Source: Pseudobdellovibrio sp.
GTDB lineage: Bacteria > Bdellovibrionota > Bdellovibrionia > Bdellovibrionales > Bdellovibrionaceae
Direction of reading: 5' to 3'
NCBI GenBank assembly: GCA_020696855.1
Contig: JAJFMT010000008.1
Location: 1-64,000, forward strand
DNA length: 64,000 nucleotides
Part shown: positions 43,918 to 53,555 of the stretch, piece after piece
How the letters are laid out: every line of letters starts with the position of its first letter
How positions within the stretch are numbered: position 1 is the stretch's first letter
Program-made: the position numbers and the translations under genes
Notes under the pieces: model-generated
The model's input: the letters and a program-made list of their open reading frames with translations, nothing else
What the model was told of the DNA's origin: nothing
Database searches by the model: none

Positions 43918-45059
43918 AGATAGCTCTCAATAGCGCTGGCGACACGTGCCGTGGCGCCGGTTGAACCCAGAAATTTCGGAAGCTCTTTTAAGTCACTGAC
44001 CACTTTTTGCGTATAAGCTTCATCCGTGATGTAGCGGTCAAGTTCGTTAAATAAAATTTCGGCTGTAGCCTGTTCTTGCATGCGTTCAGGCACAACTTCT
44101 CGCCCCATGATCAAATTCACAAGACCGAAGTATTTTACACCCTTAATAACGGCTCTGGCGATAAGCGCCGTTAACCATTTCACACGGTACATGATCACCA
44201 TCGGTTTTTGCAACAGCCCCACCATCAGTGTGGCAGTCCCTGAAGCCACCAAAACGTAATCAGCCATGCTGATCATTTTGTATGGGTCATCCTGAAGTAA
44301 AATGTAAGGCGAACGGAAGTCCTCTAAGCGGGCCAGCATGTTTTCACGGCTGATTGTTGGCGCCACTAACACGGCCAACCGCAAATGCGAATGCTTCGCC
44401 AGAAGTCTCTTTGCAACTTCCAGCTGAACTGAAAGATGCTGATCCAGTTCTCCCCGGCGCGACCCGGGCATGAGGGCCAAAAGTCTTTCGCTGCTTTTGA
44501 TTCCGTATTTTTCTTTTTGACCCTGAATCTTATTCGTATCCAGAAGATCAGGATTCAACTCATCAAGTAACGGATGGCCGACAAATTCATAAGGAACGTC
44601 ATGACTTTTATAAAAATCGACTTCAAACGGAAACAACAATAAAACTTTTTGACAGTACTTTTTAATTTTTTTTATGCGGGATTTGCGCCACGCCCAAACC
44701 TGCGGCGAAATGTAATAAATAATATTTATTCCCTGATTCTGCAGCTTCTTGGCCAGCATAAAATTAAAATCAGGATAATCCATTAAAATAAGAACTTTTG
44801 GTTTTCGCTTAATGGCTTCTTCAACAAGATTATTAAAAACAGCTTTTAAATCAGAATAGTGCGCGACGATCTCTGCGATACCGACAACGGCCATCTCTTC
44901 GGATTTGCCCAAGCGTTCAAAGCCTGCGGCTTCCATCTCTGAAGATCCTACGCCGAAGTAACGAAAGTCTTTATTCTGTGACTTCCAATACTGCATCAGC
45001 TTCAGCGCGTAGTGGGCGCTTGAAGCTTCTGCTGCGATCATCATGATTTGAGTACTCAA
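43914..45059 (-). CDS. lpxB: Lipid-A-disaccharide synthase
   Basis: Joins UDP-diacylglucosamine and lipid X into the lipid A disaccharide. At 381 residues it fits E. coli LpxB (382). Family motifs: AAEASSAHYALKLM at the start (usual AGExSGD altered), MDYPDFNFMLAK, YISPQVWAWRKSR, FPFEVDFY, FVGHPLLDE, LMPGSRRGE, and ASGTATLM. TTG start at 45059 overlaps the upstream gene's stop (TTGA). The initial motif lacks the usual SGD, a small deviation worth noting. Confidence 0.94.
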   Translation of the reverse strand: MSTQIMMIAAEASSAHYALKLMQYWKSQNKDFRYFGVGSSEMEAAGFERLGKSEEMAVVGIAEIVAHYSDLKAVFNNLVEEAIKRKPKVLILMDYPDFNFMLAKKLQNQGINIIYYISPQVWAWRKSRIKKIKKYCQKVLLLFPFEVDFYKSHDVPYEFVGHPLLDELNPDLLDTNKIQGQKEKYGIKSSERLLALMPGSRRGELDQHLSVQLEVAKRLLAKHSHLRLAVLVAPTISRENMLARLEDFRSPYILLQDDPYKMISMADYVLVASGTATLMVGLLQKPMVIMYRVKWLTALIARAVIKGVKYFGLVNLIMGREVVPERMQEQATAEILFNELDRYITDEAYTQKVVSDLKELPKFLGSTGATARVASAIESYL

Positions 45060-45979
45060 GACAGGCCCTCGGCTTTTTTCACGAAGTCTTCAACCTGGCG
45101 AAGCGCTAAGGCAGCCTCGCGGCCCGTGATCGCCGGTTTTTTATGGCCTTTGATGGCCTGAATAAAATGATCGGCTTCCAGCGCAAGTGCGTCCTGCTTG
45201 GTAAGCTGAACTTTTTCAACGGAATGAAACGGATCCGCATCAGTGGGTTTTAAAATTTCCGCCTCTAGTGTTGCGGTATTCATAAAAATAACTTCGTTTG
45301 AATTCACACTGCGGAAATTACGGATAATTTGCGGAGTCACGCGGGAATTATTAATTGTCACCTGTGCACCGTTACGCAATTTTAAGCGTATAGACACATC
45401 ATCAATTGTGGGTTTTATCAGTTTGCGGCCTGAGACTTCATAACTTTCAATCGAGCTCGCAAACAGCCAGTTCACTAAATCGATATCGTGTATAGTAAGA
45501 TCGTGAAGAACACTGACGTCAGCCCCGCGCGCCCTGAAAGGGGCCAGCCTGTTCAGCTCAAGATAACTGACACCGTTCATGCGGTCTTTTAAATAAGTAA
45601 AAGCAGGATTGAAACGTTCGATGTGACCAACGGTTAAAAGCGTATTTTGCTTTTCCGCAAGTTCGCAAAGTTCTTCAGCCTGAGCCACAGTGGCGGCAAT
45701 CGGTTTTTCCACCAGTACCGGTATGTGTTCACCTAAAAACAATTTAGCCAAATCGTAGTGAGACTGTGTTGAAGCGGCAATGTGAACATAATCCACCTGC
45801 CCTAGCAAATCTTCGGGATTCTCAAAGGCTTCCGTCTGCAAAGAGGCCGCAACTTTTTCGGCCTGTGATTTTGAAAAATCACAGACGCCGATCAGCTCTG
45901 CCTCGGGATGAGCTTTAATTTTCTGAGCATGAAAGTTACCCAGATACCCGACTCCGACTACAGCCGCGCGGAGTTTCAT
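45056..45979 (-). CDS. Gfo/Idh/MocA oxidoreductase, GnnA-like, in the lpx operon
   Basis: NAD(P)-dependent sugar oxidoreductase of 307 residues. The Rossmann motif is VVGVGYLGNFHA, the family Lys is in VEKPIA, and the substrate region has GHIERFNPAF and HDLTIHDIDLVNW. It sits between lpxA and lpxB, the place where gnnA lies in Acidithiobacillus; GnnA oxidises C3 of UDP-GlcNAc so GnnB can aminate it, giving 2,3-diaminoglucose lipid A. Bdellovibrio lipid A has been reported to contain this sugar. No gnnB-like transaminase is in the window. The start at 45979 fits the beginning of the domain and is one base from lpxA. Confidence 0.88.
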   Translation of the reverse strand: MKLRAAVVGVGYLGNFHAQKIKAHPEAELIGVCDFSKSQAEKVAASLQTEAFENPEDLLGQVDYVHIAASTQSHYDLAKLFLGEHIPVLVEKPIAATVAQAEELCELAEKQNTLLTVGHIERFNPAFTYLKDRMNGVSYLELNRLAPFRARGADVSVLHDLTIHDIDLVNWLFASSIESYEVSGRKLIKPTIDDVSIRLKLRNGAQVTINNSRVTPQIIRNFRSVNSNEVIFMNTATLEAEILKPTDADPFHSVEKVQLTKQDALALEADHFIQAIKGHKKPAITGREAALALRQVEDFVKKAEGLS

Positions 45980-45980
45980 T

Positions 45981-46808
45981 TTACTCTTCCGCCATTGGCG
46001 CAGTTGAAGGCGAATACGCCCCTTTAGCAATCGCTACACCACGCTTAGAAGATTTAATAAAATCAACAAGGTATTTAATGTTTTCACTCGGAGTGCATTC
46101 GTTTTCGATACGGCTGTAAGCCTCTTCTAAAGACTTAGAGCCCATAATCACGATGCGAATAGCTTTGTGAATATTAGAAACCTCATCTTTCGGAATGCCT
46201 TTTCTTAAAAGTCCTACCTTATTGGTCGCACGAACTAAAGCCCAATGACCTTCCGCCCGGGAGAACGGAAGAATGTCTTTATTGGCAATGCTGGCCCCGG
46301 CAACAAATGAGTATTTTCCGATACGGGTAAATTGCGAGAATCCGCATACCCCGCCGATGGTGACATTGTCTTCAACAGTACAGTGGCCCGCAAAGTTTGT
46401 ATTATTGGCCACGATGACGTTGCTACCGATATGGCTGTCGTGACCCACGTGCGAATACGCCATGAAGTAACAATTGTTACCGATGACCGTAGCGCCGCTG
46501 CCTTTGCTGGTTGCGATATTTAAAGTCGTAAACTCACGGATGACATTGTTGTCACCGATAATAAGCTTCGTCGGCTCGGCTTTGTAGCTGATATCCTGCG
46601 GAGGACCGCCGATAGCCGCCCCCGGAGAGATATGGTTGTTCTTGCCGATTTCTACGATACCATAGCGGGATCCGATGCTGACATGGCCCTCAACAAATGT
46701 TCCGCGGCCGATTTTGACGTGGCCTTGGATGTTGCAATAAGGACCGATCTCAACGTCCTCTTCCAACACGACGTCAGAAGACAGAACGCTTGTTGGATGA
46801 ACTTTCAT
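45981..46808 (-). CDS. lpxA: UDP-N-acetylglucosamine O-acyltransferase
   Basis: First lipid A enzyme: acyl-ACP to the 3 position of UDP-GlcNAc (or to the 3-amino group of UDP-GlcNAc3N). The 275-residue protein is a left-handed beta helix of hexapeptide repeats (VEIGPYCNIQGHVKIG..), with the catalytic His block YSHVGHDSHIG and the C-terminal helical domain. The ATG at 46808 starts the family sequence MKVHPTSVL directly. No fabZ or lpxD is found next to it, unlike the common arrangement. Confidence 0.95.
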   Translation of the reverse strand: MKVHPTSVLSSDVVLEEDVEIGPYCNIQGHVKIGRGTFVEGHVSIGSRYGIVEIGKNNHISPGAAIGGPPQDISYKAEPTKLIIGDNNVIREFTTLNIATSKGSGATVIGNNCYFMAYSHVGHDSHIGSNVIVANNTNFAGHCTVEDNVTIGGVCGFSQFTRIGKYSFVAGASIANKDILPFSRAEGHWALVRATNKVGLLRKGIPKDEVSNIHKAIRIVIMGSKSLEEAYSRIENECTPSENIKYLVDFIKSSKRGVAIAKGAYSPSTAPMAEE

Positions 46809-46809
46809 A

Positions 46810-47322
46810 CTATTTTTCTTTTTCCAGTGCAGCGACAACTTCGTCTGTTAAATCGTATTCGCTGGCAGAGTAAATGACCATTTGGTCATTTGCATTACTG
46901 CGGATAACCATTCCGAAGCCTTTGTCTTTCGCGATTTTTTCAATCACGACTTTAACTTTTTTAACGATTGGCTCAAGCAATTCATTTTCTTTTTTCTGAA
47001 GTTCTAACTGCGCTTTTTGAACAGTCTCACGGAACTTAGCCACTTCCATCTGAAGTTCTTGCCCGCGTTTTTGAAGTGCATCTTCAGAAAGTAAAGATTT
47101 CTTTTTCTCGATATCTTCGTTCATTTTATCAAGATCAGCTTTTTTCTTATCAAGCTCTTTCTGTTTCTTTTCGCCTTCTTTTTTCATTTCGTCTTTTGCT
47201 TTTTTACCGATCGTTGATTTCTCAACAGCCGTGTGTACGTCAACATAACCGATTTTGAAATCGGCAGCCTGTACTGCAGAGGCCAATAATAAAGCGGCGA
47301 TAATAGTTAAAAAGTTTTTCAT
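46810..47322 (-). CDS. OmpH/Skp-family periplasmic chaperone
   Basis: Holds unfolded outer-membrane proteins on their way to BamA. The 170-residue protein has a signal peptide ending SAVQAAD, then IGYVDVHTAVEKS, a long Lys/Glu-rich coiled coil (the tentacles, about 35-120), and the closing strand region IAKDKGFGMVIRS. The length is near E. coli Skp (161). It lies 22 bases behind bamA and one base before lpxA, the usual bamA-skp-lpx order. Confidence 0.93.
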   Translation of the reverse strand: MKNFLTIIAALLLASAVQAADFKIGYVDVHTAVEKSTIGKKAKDEMKKEGEKKQKELDKKKADLDKMNEDIEKKKSLLSEDALQKRGQELQMEVAKFRETVQKAQLELQKKENELLEPIVKKVKVVIEKIAKDKGFGMVIRSNANDQMVIYSASEYDLTDEVVAALEKEK

Positions 47323-47344
47323 AAACTCTCCTTTTTATTAAATA

Positions 47345-49747
47345 TTAAAACGGTGGACCAATCGAGAATTCGAAGTTAACCGCATCACGGTCAAAATCAT
47401 CTTTCACAAGCGGCCAACCCCATTCAAACCGCAGAAGCCCCAATGGGGACATCCAACGGAAACCTATACCGAAGTCACTGACAAACTGAGACTGCGTAAT
47501 TTCGTCTTCTGCCTGCCCGATATCATAAAAGAAAACGCCGTTTAAGCCCGCTTCTTTAATGAGTGGATACTGCATCTCTGTCTGGAATAATAATTTTTTG
47601 CTTCCGCCGAAAATCAGGTTCGAACGTTTACGGCGCTCTTCATCAGAAATACTAGGACTGTAAAAAGGGTTTCCATCGTTGGTTCCGATCTGATTGTAAC
47701 GGAAGTCTGAGAAGATACGGCGGCCGACTGTGCCTGAACCGAAACCCCTCACGGTGTACGGGCCACCCAGCTGAAAACGTTTTGTAAACGGAATTTCCTG
47801 GTCACCGACGCTCTGAACATCTTCGTACAAAAGATTACTTCGCCAAACAACGTCCCAGAAAACATTTTTATAATAACGGAACTGTGTACTCAGTAACCCG
47901 TACTTAAGATCGCCGCCCACGCCTGCGTATTCGTAAGAGATATCAGCTAAAATACCTTTTGAAGGATTGAAGCGGTCATTACGTGAATCGTATTCTAAAG
48001 TACCTGTAACGGCGCTCGTAATACCGCGCGCGGTGTCCAGCGGGAATAAAAGCGGATCCGTGAAATCATTTGCAAACAATTCTGATTTATCCAGGCTGTA
48101 GCGAACATAAGCGCGCACGTCTTCGCCCCAAACCGGATGACCGAAGCGGAATGAAATACCGGTTATACGGTTGTCGTAATTGATACGTTCTTTATTTTCG
48201 GTGTAATAAACGCTAAAGCCCGCGGACCATTTGGTGTCGTAGAAGTACGGTTCTGTCAGACTTAATGAATAATCCTGGCGGTTTTTTGTCGCGTCGATAC
48301 GCGCGCCGAGTGTTTGCCCTAAGCCGCGGAAGTTGTTCTGCTGAACCGATCCGCCAAGGCTTAAACCCTGAATGTTTCCGTAACCGGCGGTTAACTGTAA
48401 TTGCCCGGTGTTACGCTCTTTCACCACAACATCAATTTTGTAAAGATCAGGATCTTCAGGAGACGGAATCTGCTTGAAGTTCACTTCTTCAAAGAAGCCC
48501 AGACGCTGCACATTTTCCTGTGACTGGCGTTTGCGGGTTTCGTTGTATAGCTCACCCTCGCGGATTTTTAATTCACGGCGTACGACTTTATCGCGGGTCT
48601 TGGTGTTATTTACAACATTGATTTGGCCGAAGTAGACCTTGTTACCTTTTTCAAATTCAAAAACCAGGTTCACGCGTTTTTCTTTTTCGTCAAAACCGTA
48701 GCGTGGAATCACGTTGGCAAAAGCGTAACCTAAGTCACCGTACTTGGCCTGTAAATCCAGGATGTCTTTCTGCATGGTTTCTACAGAAAAAATAGTGGAG
48801 TCTTTAATTTTTACCGTCTCCATCAACTCGCTTTTTTCAAAAAGCAAATCTCCGGCAAAGTCGATCTCACCGACGGAATACTGTTCGCCTTCTTGAATGT
48901 AGTAGGTAATGTAAATTGATTTTTTATCTGCCGTTACTGTAACGACCGGACGGTCGATCTTCACCTGCAGGTAACCCTGGTTCCAGTACTTCCATTTCAG
49001 CACCTGCAGATCGCGCTCAAAGGCTTCTTGTTTAAATGAACCCGAGCTGCTCATACCCGAAAAGAAGCCCGCTTCCTGAGTCATCAGCTGGTCTTTTAAA
49101 GCACTGTCTTTTAATTTTTCATTACCGATGAAAGTGATTTTTTTAACTTTAACTTTATCGTTTTCGGTAAGCTTAAATTTTACAGTTACTGTTTCATCTG
49201 CTGTGACTTCAGATACGATAGGCTCTACCTTCACAAGGTAATAACCCTTTTCTTCGTACATCTTCTCAATTTTAGTGACGGATTCTTTAATTTTGTCGTG
49301 GCTGAGAATTTCATATTGCTTTACCGAAATCTGCTCAGACAGCTCGTCGCTTTTTAATTCTTCGTTGCCTTCATAACTGATTTCAGAAATGGTCGGCTTT
49401 TCAGAAACTTTGTATTCAAGAGCCACGCCTTTACCGGCTGCATCTTTAGAAACTTCGATCTGAACAAAGTAACCCATTTTGAAAAGCGCACGGATATCTT
49501 CCGCCACTTTTTCTGCGCTGAAAGCCTCGCCCACTTTTGACTTCAAGCGGACCATCACCGCGTCTTTTTCAATTTTCTTTTGGCCAATGACTTCGATAGA
49601 TTCAATATTCTGGACAACTGCAGGTTCAGGCTTTGCTTTTGATTTTTTTGACTTGGATTGCGCGTGAGCGATGTCAGGTGAAAGCGCTACAACAAACACG
49701 CAAAGAAACGCAAAAAAGCCTAATTTTATTAACCACTTATTATGCAC
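47345..49747 (-). CDS. bamA: Outer-membrane protein assembly factor BamA
   Basis: Core of the BAM complex. About 800 residues: signal peptide ending AHAQS, five POTRA domains (about 45-430; e.g. IESIEVIGQKKIEKDAVMVRL, VKKITFIGNEKLKDSALKD), then an Omp85 beta barrel with the LRFEWGWPL region and a C-terminal Phe (FSIGPPF) as needed for insertion. The start is uncertain: GTG 49747 (used) or TTG 49756; no ATG precedes the signal peptide and no clear ribosome site is seen. It is 65 bases behind lolD. Confidence 0.95.
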   Translation of the reverse strand: MHNKWLIKLGFFAFLCVFVVALSPDIAHAQSKSKKSKAKPEPAVVQNIESIEVIGQKKIEKDAVMVRLKSKVGEAFSAEKVAEDIRALFKMGYFVQIEVSKDAAGKGVALEYKVSEKPTISEISYEGNEELKSDELSEQISVKQYEILSHDKIKESVTKIEKMYEEKGYYLVKVEPIVSEVTADETVTVKFKLTENDKVKVKKITFIGNEKLKDSALKDQLMTQEAGFFSGMSSSGSFKQEAFERDLQVLKWKYWNQGYLQVKIDRPVVTVTADKKSIYITYYIQEGEQYSVGEIDFAGDLLFEKSELMETVKIKDSTIFSVETMQKDILDLQAKYGDLGYAFANVIPRYGFDEKEKRVNLVFEFEKGNKVYFGQINVVNNTKTRDKVVRRELKIREGELYNETRKRQSQENVQRLGFFEEVNFKQIPSPEDPDLYKIDVVVKERNTGQLQLTAGYGNIQGLSLGGSVQQNNFRGLGQTLGARIDATKNRQDYSLSLTEPYFYDTKWSAGFSVYYTENKERINYDNRITGISFRFGHPVWGEDVRAYVRYSLDKSELFANDFTDPLLFPLDTARGITSAVTGTLEYDSRNDRFNPSKGILADISYEYAGVGGDLKYGLLSTQFRYYKNVFWDVVWRSNLLYEDVQSVGDQEIPFTKRFQLGGPYTVRGFGSGTVGRRIFSDFRYNQIGTNDGNPFYSPSISDEERRKRSNLIFGGSKKLLFQTEMQYPLIKEAGLNGVFFYDIGQAEDEITQSQFVSDFGIGFRWMSPLGLLRFEWGWPLVKDDFDRDAVNFEFSIGPPF

Positions 49748-49812
49748 AACTACCAAAGGCTAGCTGTAGGCTGGGGCCTTGTCAAAGTTACTTGAAAAGG
49801 GCCTCTCGGATA

Positions 49813-50520
49813 TTACGCGAACCGTCCATCTTTGACTTTAAAGACACGCGCAAATTTATTGGCGAAATTCAGGTCATGCGTGACTACAACAAGTGTAATT
49901 CCAAGCTTGTTTCTCAGTTCAAAAAATAGATCCTGAATTTTTTGCGAATTTGCTGAATCCAAATTTCCTGTTGGCTCGTCGGCAAACAGAACTTCCGGTT
50001 TTCTGATCAAAGCACGTGCAATAGCGACACGCTGAAGCTCGCCACCGCTCAGCTGAGACGGAAAATGCTCAGCGCGGTCGCTTAAGCCCATAAACTCGAG
50101 CCACTTCAGTGCTTCGGCTTCTGTATCTTGCTTAGATTCCCCTGCTATAAGAGCGGGCAACATGACGTTTTCAAGCGCCGACAACTCCTGAATGAGATGA
50201 TGAAACTGAAACACAAAACCCATTTTTTTGTTTCTAAATTGAGCTAGGTTCTCATCGTTCATCGCAAACAAATCTTCACCTTTATAGAGCACGCGTCCTT
50301 CGCTTGGGCGGTCAAGCGTTCCTAAAATTTGCAGCAAAGTGGATTTGCCTGCACCCGAAGCGCCTAACAAACAAACTGCTTCACCGGATTTAATGTGAAA
50401 ACTTAATTGGTTTAAAACATTCAGCTCTGATGATCCTGTCGGATACCGTTTCGAAAGATTATCGACTTCAATTAAAAGCTGGCCTGCATTTTCTGAAACA
50501 TTATAAGTTGTGCTATCCAT
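49813..50520 (-). CDS. lolD: Lipoprotein-releasing ABC transporter ATPase LolD
   Basis: ATPase of the LolCDE machine that frees lipoproteins from the inner membrane for transport to the outer membrane. The 235-residue protein has Walker A GASGAGKST, Q loop FVFQFHHLIQELSALENV (typical LolD wording), signature LSGGELQR, Walker B VLFADEPTGNLDS and the switch His in VVTHD. It overlaps the permease gene by eight bases. Confidence 0.94.
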   Translation of the reverse strand: MDSTTYNVSENAGQLLIEVDNLSKRYPTGSSELNVLNQLSFHIKSGEAVCLLGASGAGKSTLLQILGTLDRPSEGRVLYKGEDLFAMNDENLAQFRNKKMGFVFQFHHLIQELSALENVMLPALIAGESKQDTEAEALKWLEFMGLSDRAEHFPSQLSGGELQRVAIARALIRKPEVLFADEPTGNLDSANSQKIQDLFFELRNKLGITLVVVTHDLNFANKFARVFKVKDGRFA

Positions 50521-51727
50521 TTTTTAACCCCTCGATGACTTCCAGCTGACTGCCTTTGTAAGCGGGAAAGTAAGTCGCAATCATGCAAATGATCTGAGTT
50601 ACAAGACAGATCGCCAGCATGTCGATGATGCGGATGTCGGTATAAATTTTATCAAGCTTGTAAACCGAACCGGAAATTAAAGCGTAATGCTCCTGTAAAT
50701 ATAAAAATCCAAGGCAAAACAAATATCCTAGCAGCACGCCGAACACAGTTCCCATAGTGGCAATAATTAATCCCTGGCTTAAAAAGATCATCCGGATTTT
50801 GCGCGGGCTTAAACCGAGTGTTTTGAAAATCGCAATATCAGAGTATTTTCGGCGAATAAAAACATAAAGCGCGCTTGAAATATTAAACGCCGCTACGATC
50901 ACAATCAGTGAAACCACTAAAAAAATCACCACGCGTTCAATGACGACCGCTTCGAACATATTACGGTTCACATCGTACCAAGTCATAATAGAAAAGCTCG
51001 GATCAAGACGGTCACTTAACTTCAGGGCCACATCCCCGGCAGAGTCAGGATGATCTAGCTTGATAAACGCACCGGTATATCTGTCGCCGATTTCTGTAAG
51101 CTGCTGAAGGGCTTTTAAGTTTCCGAGAACTAAGCGCTCGTTCCAGTCGTTTTTACCGAAATCTAAAATTCCGGTCACCGTCATTTCACGTGACTGGCGC
51201 TTAAAGCCGGAATTTTCAAATGGCGTTGCCAAAGGAACAACAAGAAAAATTTTGCTGCCGATTTCGAGTTTATATTTCTTCGCAAGCCCGATGCCCACGT
51301 TAATATTGTTTCCTGAAATATCAACCTGTCCGGTGCGTATGCGCTTATGAAGCTGCAATACATTATTCAACTGATCGGCATCAACTCCCTGAAGTAAGAC
51401 TCCGGAAACCTGACCTTTATGGGCCAGCACCGCCTCGGCATAGCCGAACTTCATCATCGCTTTTACACGTGGCTCATCTTTCCTGATGTCAGCCGAAAAT
51501 TCTTCCCAGTTCTGACGGACTTTTCCGCGCTTGACCACTTGCAGATCCGCTGTGATATCCGTCATTGCCGTTTTGAGTGTTTCGACATAACCGCTCATCA
51601 CTGCCATTGAGACCACAAGTGCGGCCACTCCTAAAATTAATCCCGCGAATGAAAACGAAGTGGCTCCGCTGAACAAGCCTTGTTTTGACATCAGCATTTT
51701 ACGGGCTAACCAGAAATAAAACTTCAT
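50513..51727 (-). CDS. Lipoprotein-releasing permease LolC/LolE
   Basis: Membrane partner of LolD. The 404-residue protein has one helix near the N-terminus (FSFAGLILGVAALVVSMAVMSGY), a MacB-like periplasmic domain (about 50-240), then three helices of the FtsX domain with NISSALYVFIRRKYSDIAIFKTLGLSPRKI. Only one permease gene is in the window, so it may form a homodimer or pair with a permease elsewhere. Its start overlaps the prfB stop (ATGA). Confidence 0.93.
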   Translation of the reverse strand: MKFYFWLARKMLMSKQGLFSGATSFSFAGLILGVAALVVSMAVMSGYVETLKTAMTDITADLQVVKRGKVRQNWEEFSADIRKDEPRVKAMMKFGYAEAVLAHKGQVSGVLLQGVDADQLNNVLQLHKRIRTGQVDISGNNINVGIGLAKKYKLEIGSKIFLVVPLATPFENSGFKRQSREMTVTGILDFGKNDWNERLVLGNLKALQQLTEIGDRYTGAFIKLDHPDSAGDVALKLSDRLDPSFSIMTWYDVNRNMFEAVVIERVVIFLVVSLIVIVAAFNISSALYVFIRRKYSDIAIFKTLGLSPRKIRMIFLSQGLIIATMGTVFGVLLGYLFCLGFLYLQEHYALISGSVYKLDKIYTDIRIIDMLAICLVTQIICMIATYFPAYKGSQLEVIEGLKNG

Positions 51728-52876
51728 TCTAAGTCATCCCCGCCGGCATTCTGGCCGAGAGTTCCGGTCAGCTGCGCTTTTAGATAAGCCATAATAAAAT
51801 CATCAAGCTTTCCGTCCATGACAGTGTTCACCTGATTGGTTTGAAAAGCAGTGCGGTGATCTTTAACCATCTGATAAGGATGCATCACATAAGACCGAAT
51901 CTGCGAACCCCACTCATTCGCTTTTTTCTGAGAGTTCATGGCGTCTTTTTCGAGGTTGCGCTTTTCTACTTCTTTTTCGTAGAGAGCCGCTTTTAACATC
52001 TTCATGGCTTTATCACGGTTTTGAATCTGCGATCGCTGAGTCTGCGACGCCACGACAATACCTGAAGGTAAGTGGCGCATACGAACGGCCGAATCAGTTT
52101 TATTGACGTGCTGCCCGCCCGCACCACTGGAGCGGTAAGTTTCGACCACGATTTCGTCAGGTTTAATTTCAATGTTAATGTCGTCATCGACTTCAGCCCA
52201 AACAAAAACGGAAGCAAACGAGGTGTGGCGGCGCGCATTCGAATCAAACGGTGAGATGCGCACTAAGCGGTGAACACCGGATTCCGCTTTCAGATATCCG
52301 TAAGCGTACTCTCCGGTGATAAGCAAAGTGCAGGATTTAATTCCGGCCCCTTCACCTTCTGTCATATCCAGAACTTCACAGCGGTAACCGTGCATTTCAG
52401 CATAGCGCGTGTACATTCTAAAAAGCATCTCGGCCCAGTCGCAGCTTTCTGTGCCGCCTGCTCCCGAGTTAATTGATAAATAAGCGCTGTTGGCATCGAG
52501 CTCGCCGCTGAGAACGCGTTTTAGCTCCAGCTCTTCTCCTACGGTTTTGATTTGGGTGACTTCTGTTTTAACTTCTTTGAAGGTACCTTCGTCATGAGCT
52601 TCAACGGCCATTTCAAGAAGAACTTTTACGTCTTCAATGCGAGAATTAAAACCGGTCCACTCATTAACAGATTTTTCCAGCAGGGATTTTTCTTTATTCA
52701 GCTTTTGCATTTCGGCCGGCTTTTCCCACAAGGCAGGGTTTTCAGCGGCAAGGGCAAGTTCGTCTAGACGTTTCTTTTTGCGGTCGAGGTCAAAGGTACC
52801 CCCGAAGCTCCGCCGATAACTTTTCTAAAGCGACAATTTCTTTTTTAATTTCAGGAAGTTCGGCAACCATAGACAT
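51724..52876 (-). CDS. prfB: Peptide chain release factor 2, with programmed +1 frameshift
   Basis: Recognises UAA/UGA and frees the finished protein. Two frames are joined: a short first part from ATG 52876 (MSMVAELPEIKKEI..) runs into an in-frame TGA at 52790-52792; the rest (DLDRKKKRLDELAL..) continues in the +1 frame to 51724. The junction has the classic slip site CTT-TGA-C preceded by a ribosome-like CGGGGG, so RF2 controls its own level. The peptide anticodon is seen in domain 2 and the GGQ motif in SSGAGGQHVNK. Full length is about 383 residues. A later ATG (52868-52870) is also possible. Confidence 0.94.
52789..52804 (-). promoter_or_regulatory. prfB programmed +1 frameshift site
   Basis: On the minus strand the order is GGGGGTAC-CTT-TGA-C: an internal Shine-Dalgarno-like G run, the slippery CTT and the TGA stop followed by C. 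Together they match the RF2 autoregulatory site known in many bacteria. Confidence 0.93.
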
Positions 52877-53099
52877 AGGGCTTCAGTTTGGCCGCGCCCC
52901 TGCTTTTTGGTCAACTAAAATAAGAACGTTATGAGAATTAACCTCATCCTTTAGAGAATCGGGCTGGCATTTAATAAGAGCATTAAGATTGAACATGTGG
53001 CTAACGGTTTGACGAATTCTCAGAGGCTGAAACGCCCTTTAAACAGATCTCAAGTGGCCAATGCTTTGCACTTACCATAGGCATTATAGAGGTGAAGAT

Positions 53100-53546
53100 A
53101 TGAAAAGCGTATTGGTGGCCTTAGTTGCATTGATTCAGTTATTTACAGTTACCGTCTTTGCCGATCAGTTAAGTGCCGAACAGGCACGAAACCACTACCG
53201 CGTGCGCGGTCTTATCAGTGTTTATTCTCTTTATTGCGAACGCGGCCCGCAAGAGCAAGGCTGGCGTCAGGATGAGCAGTTAGGAACCGACATCAATGCC
53301 GCGCTTCTGCGATGGAACAACGTAGGCCGTGATGCCTTAAGAGTTTCTCGCGGCCAGTTTGATCACCAGGAATTTTATGAACGCGAATTCTTTCGTGTAG
53401 AAAGACAGCTAGGCACTGCATCAGTTGAAGTCAGAGCAGGATTCTGCGCACGTCAGCACGACGGCATTCACGGCCTGCTGGAAATGGATGAAGCTCAGTA
53501 CCGGACATTTTTACAAAACGACCTTTCATCAATCGGCACTCTGTAA
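53100..53546 (+). CDS. Small secreted protein, unknown function
   Basis: A 148-residue protein with a signal peptide (MKSVLVALVALIQLFTVTVFA-D). GAGGTGA lies just before the ATG at 53100 and decides the start against an in-frame upstream ATG. The mature part is charged and mostly helical, with two Cys (SLYCERGP and GFCARQH) and a pattern of Arg/Glu pairs. I do not recognise a family. It stands alone between prfB and a converging acetyltransferase, nine bases from that gene's stop. Confidence 0.7.
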   Translation: MKSVLVALVALIQLFTVTVFADQLSAEQARNHYRVRGLISVYSLYCERGPQEQGWRQDEQLGTDINAALLRWNNVGRDALRVSRGQFDHQEFYEREFFRVERQLGTASVEVRAGFCARQHDGIHGLLEMDEAQYRTFLQNDLSSIGTL

Positions 53547-53555
53547 CCGCAAAAT

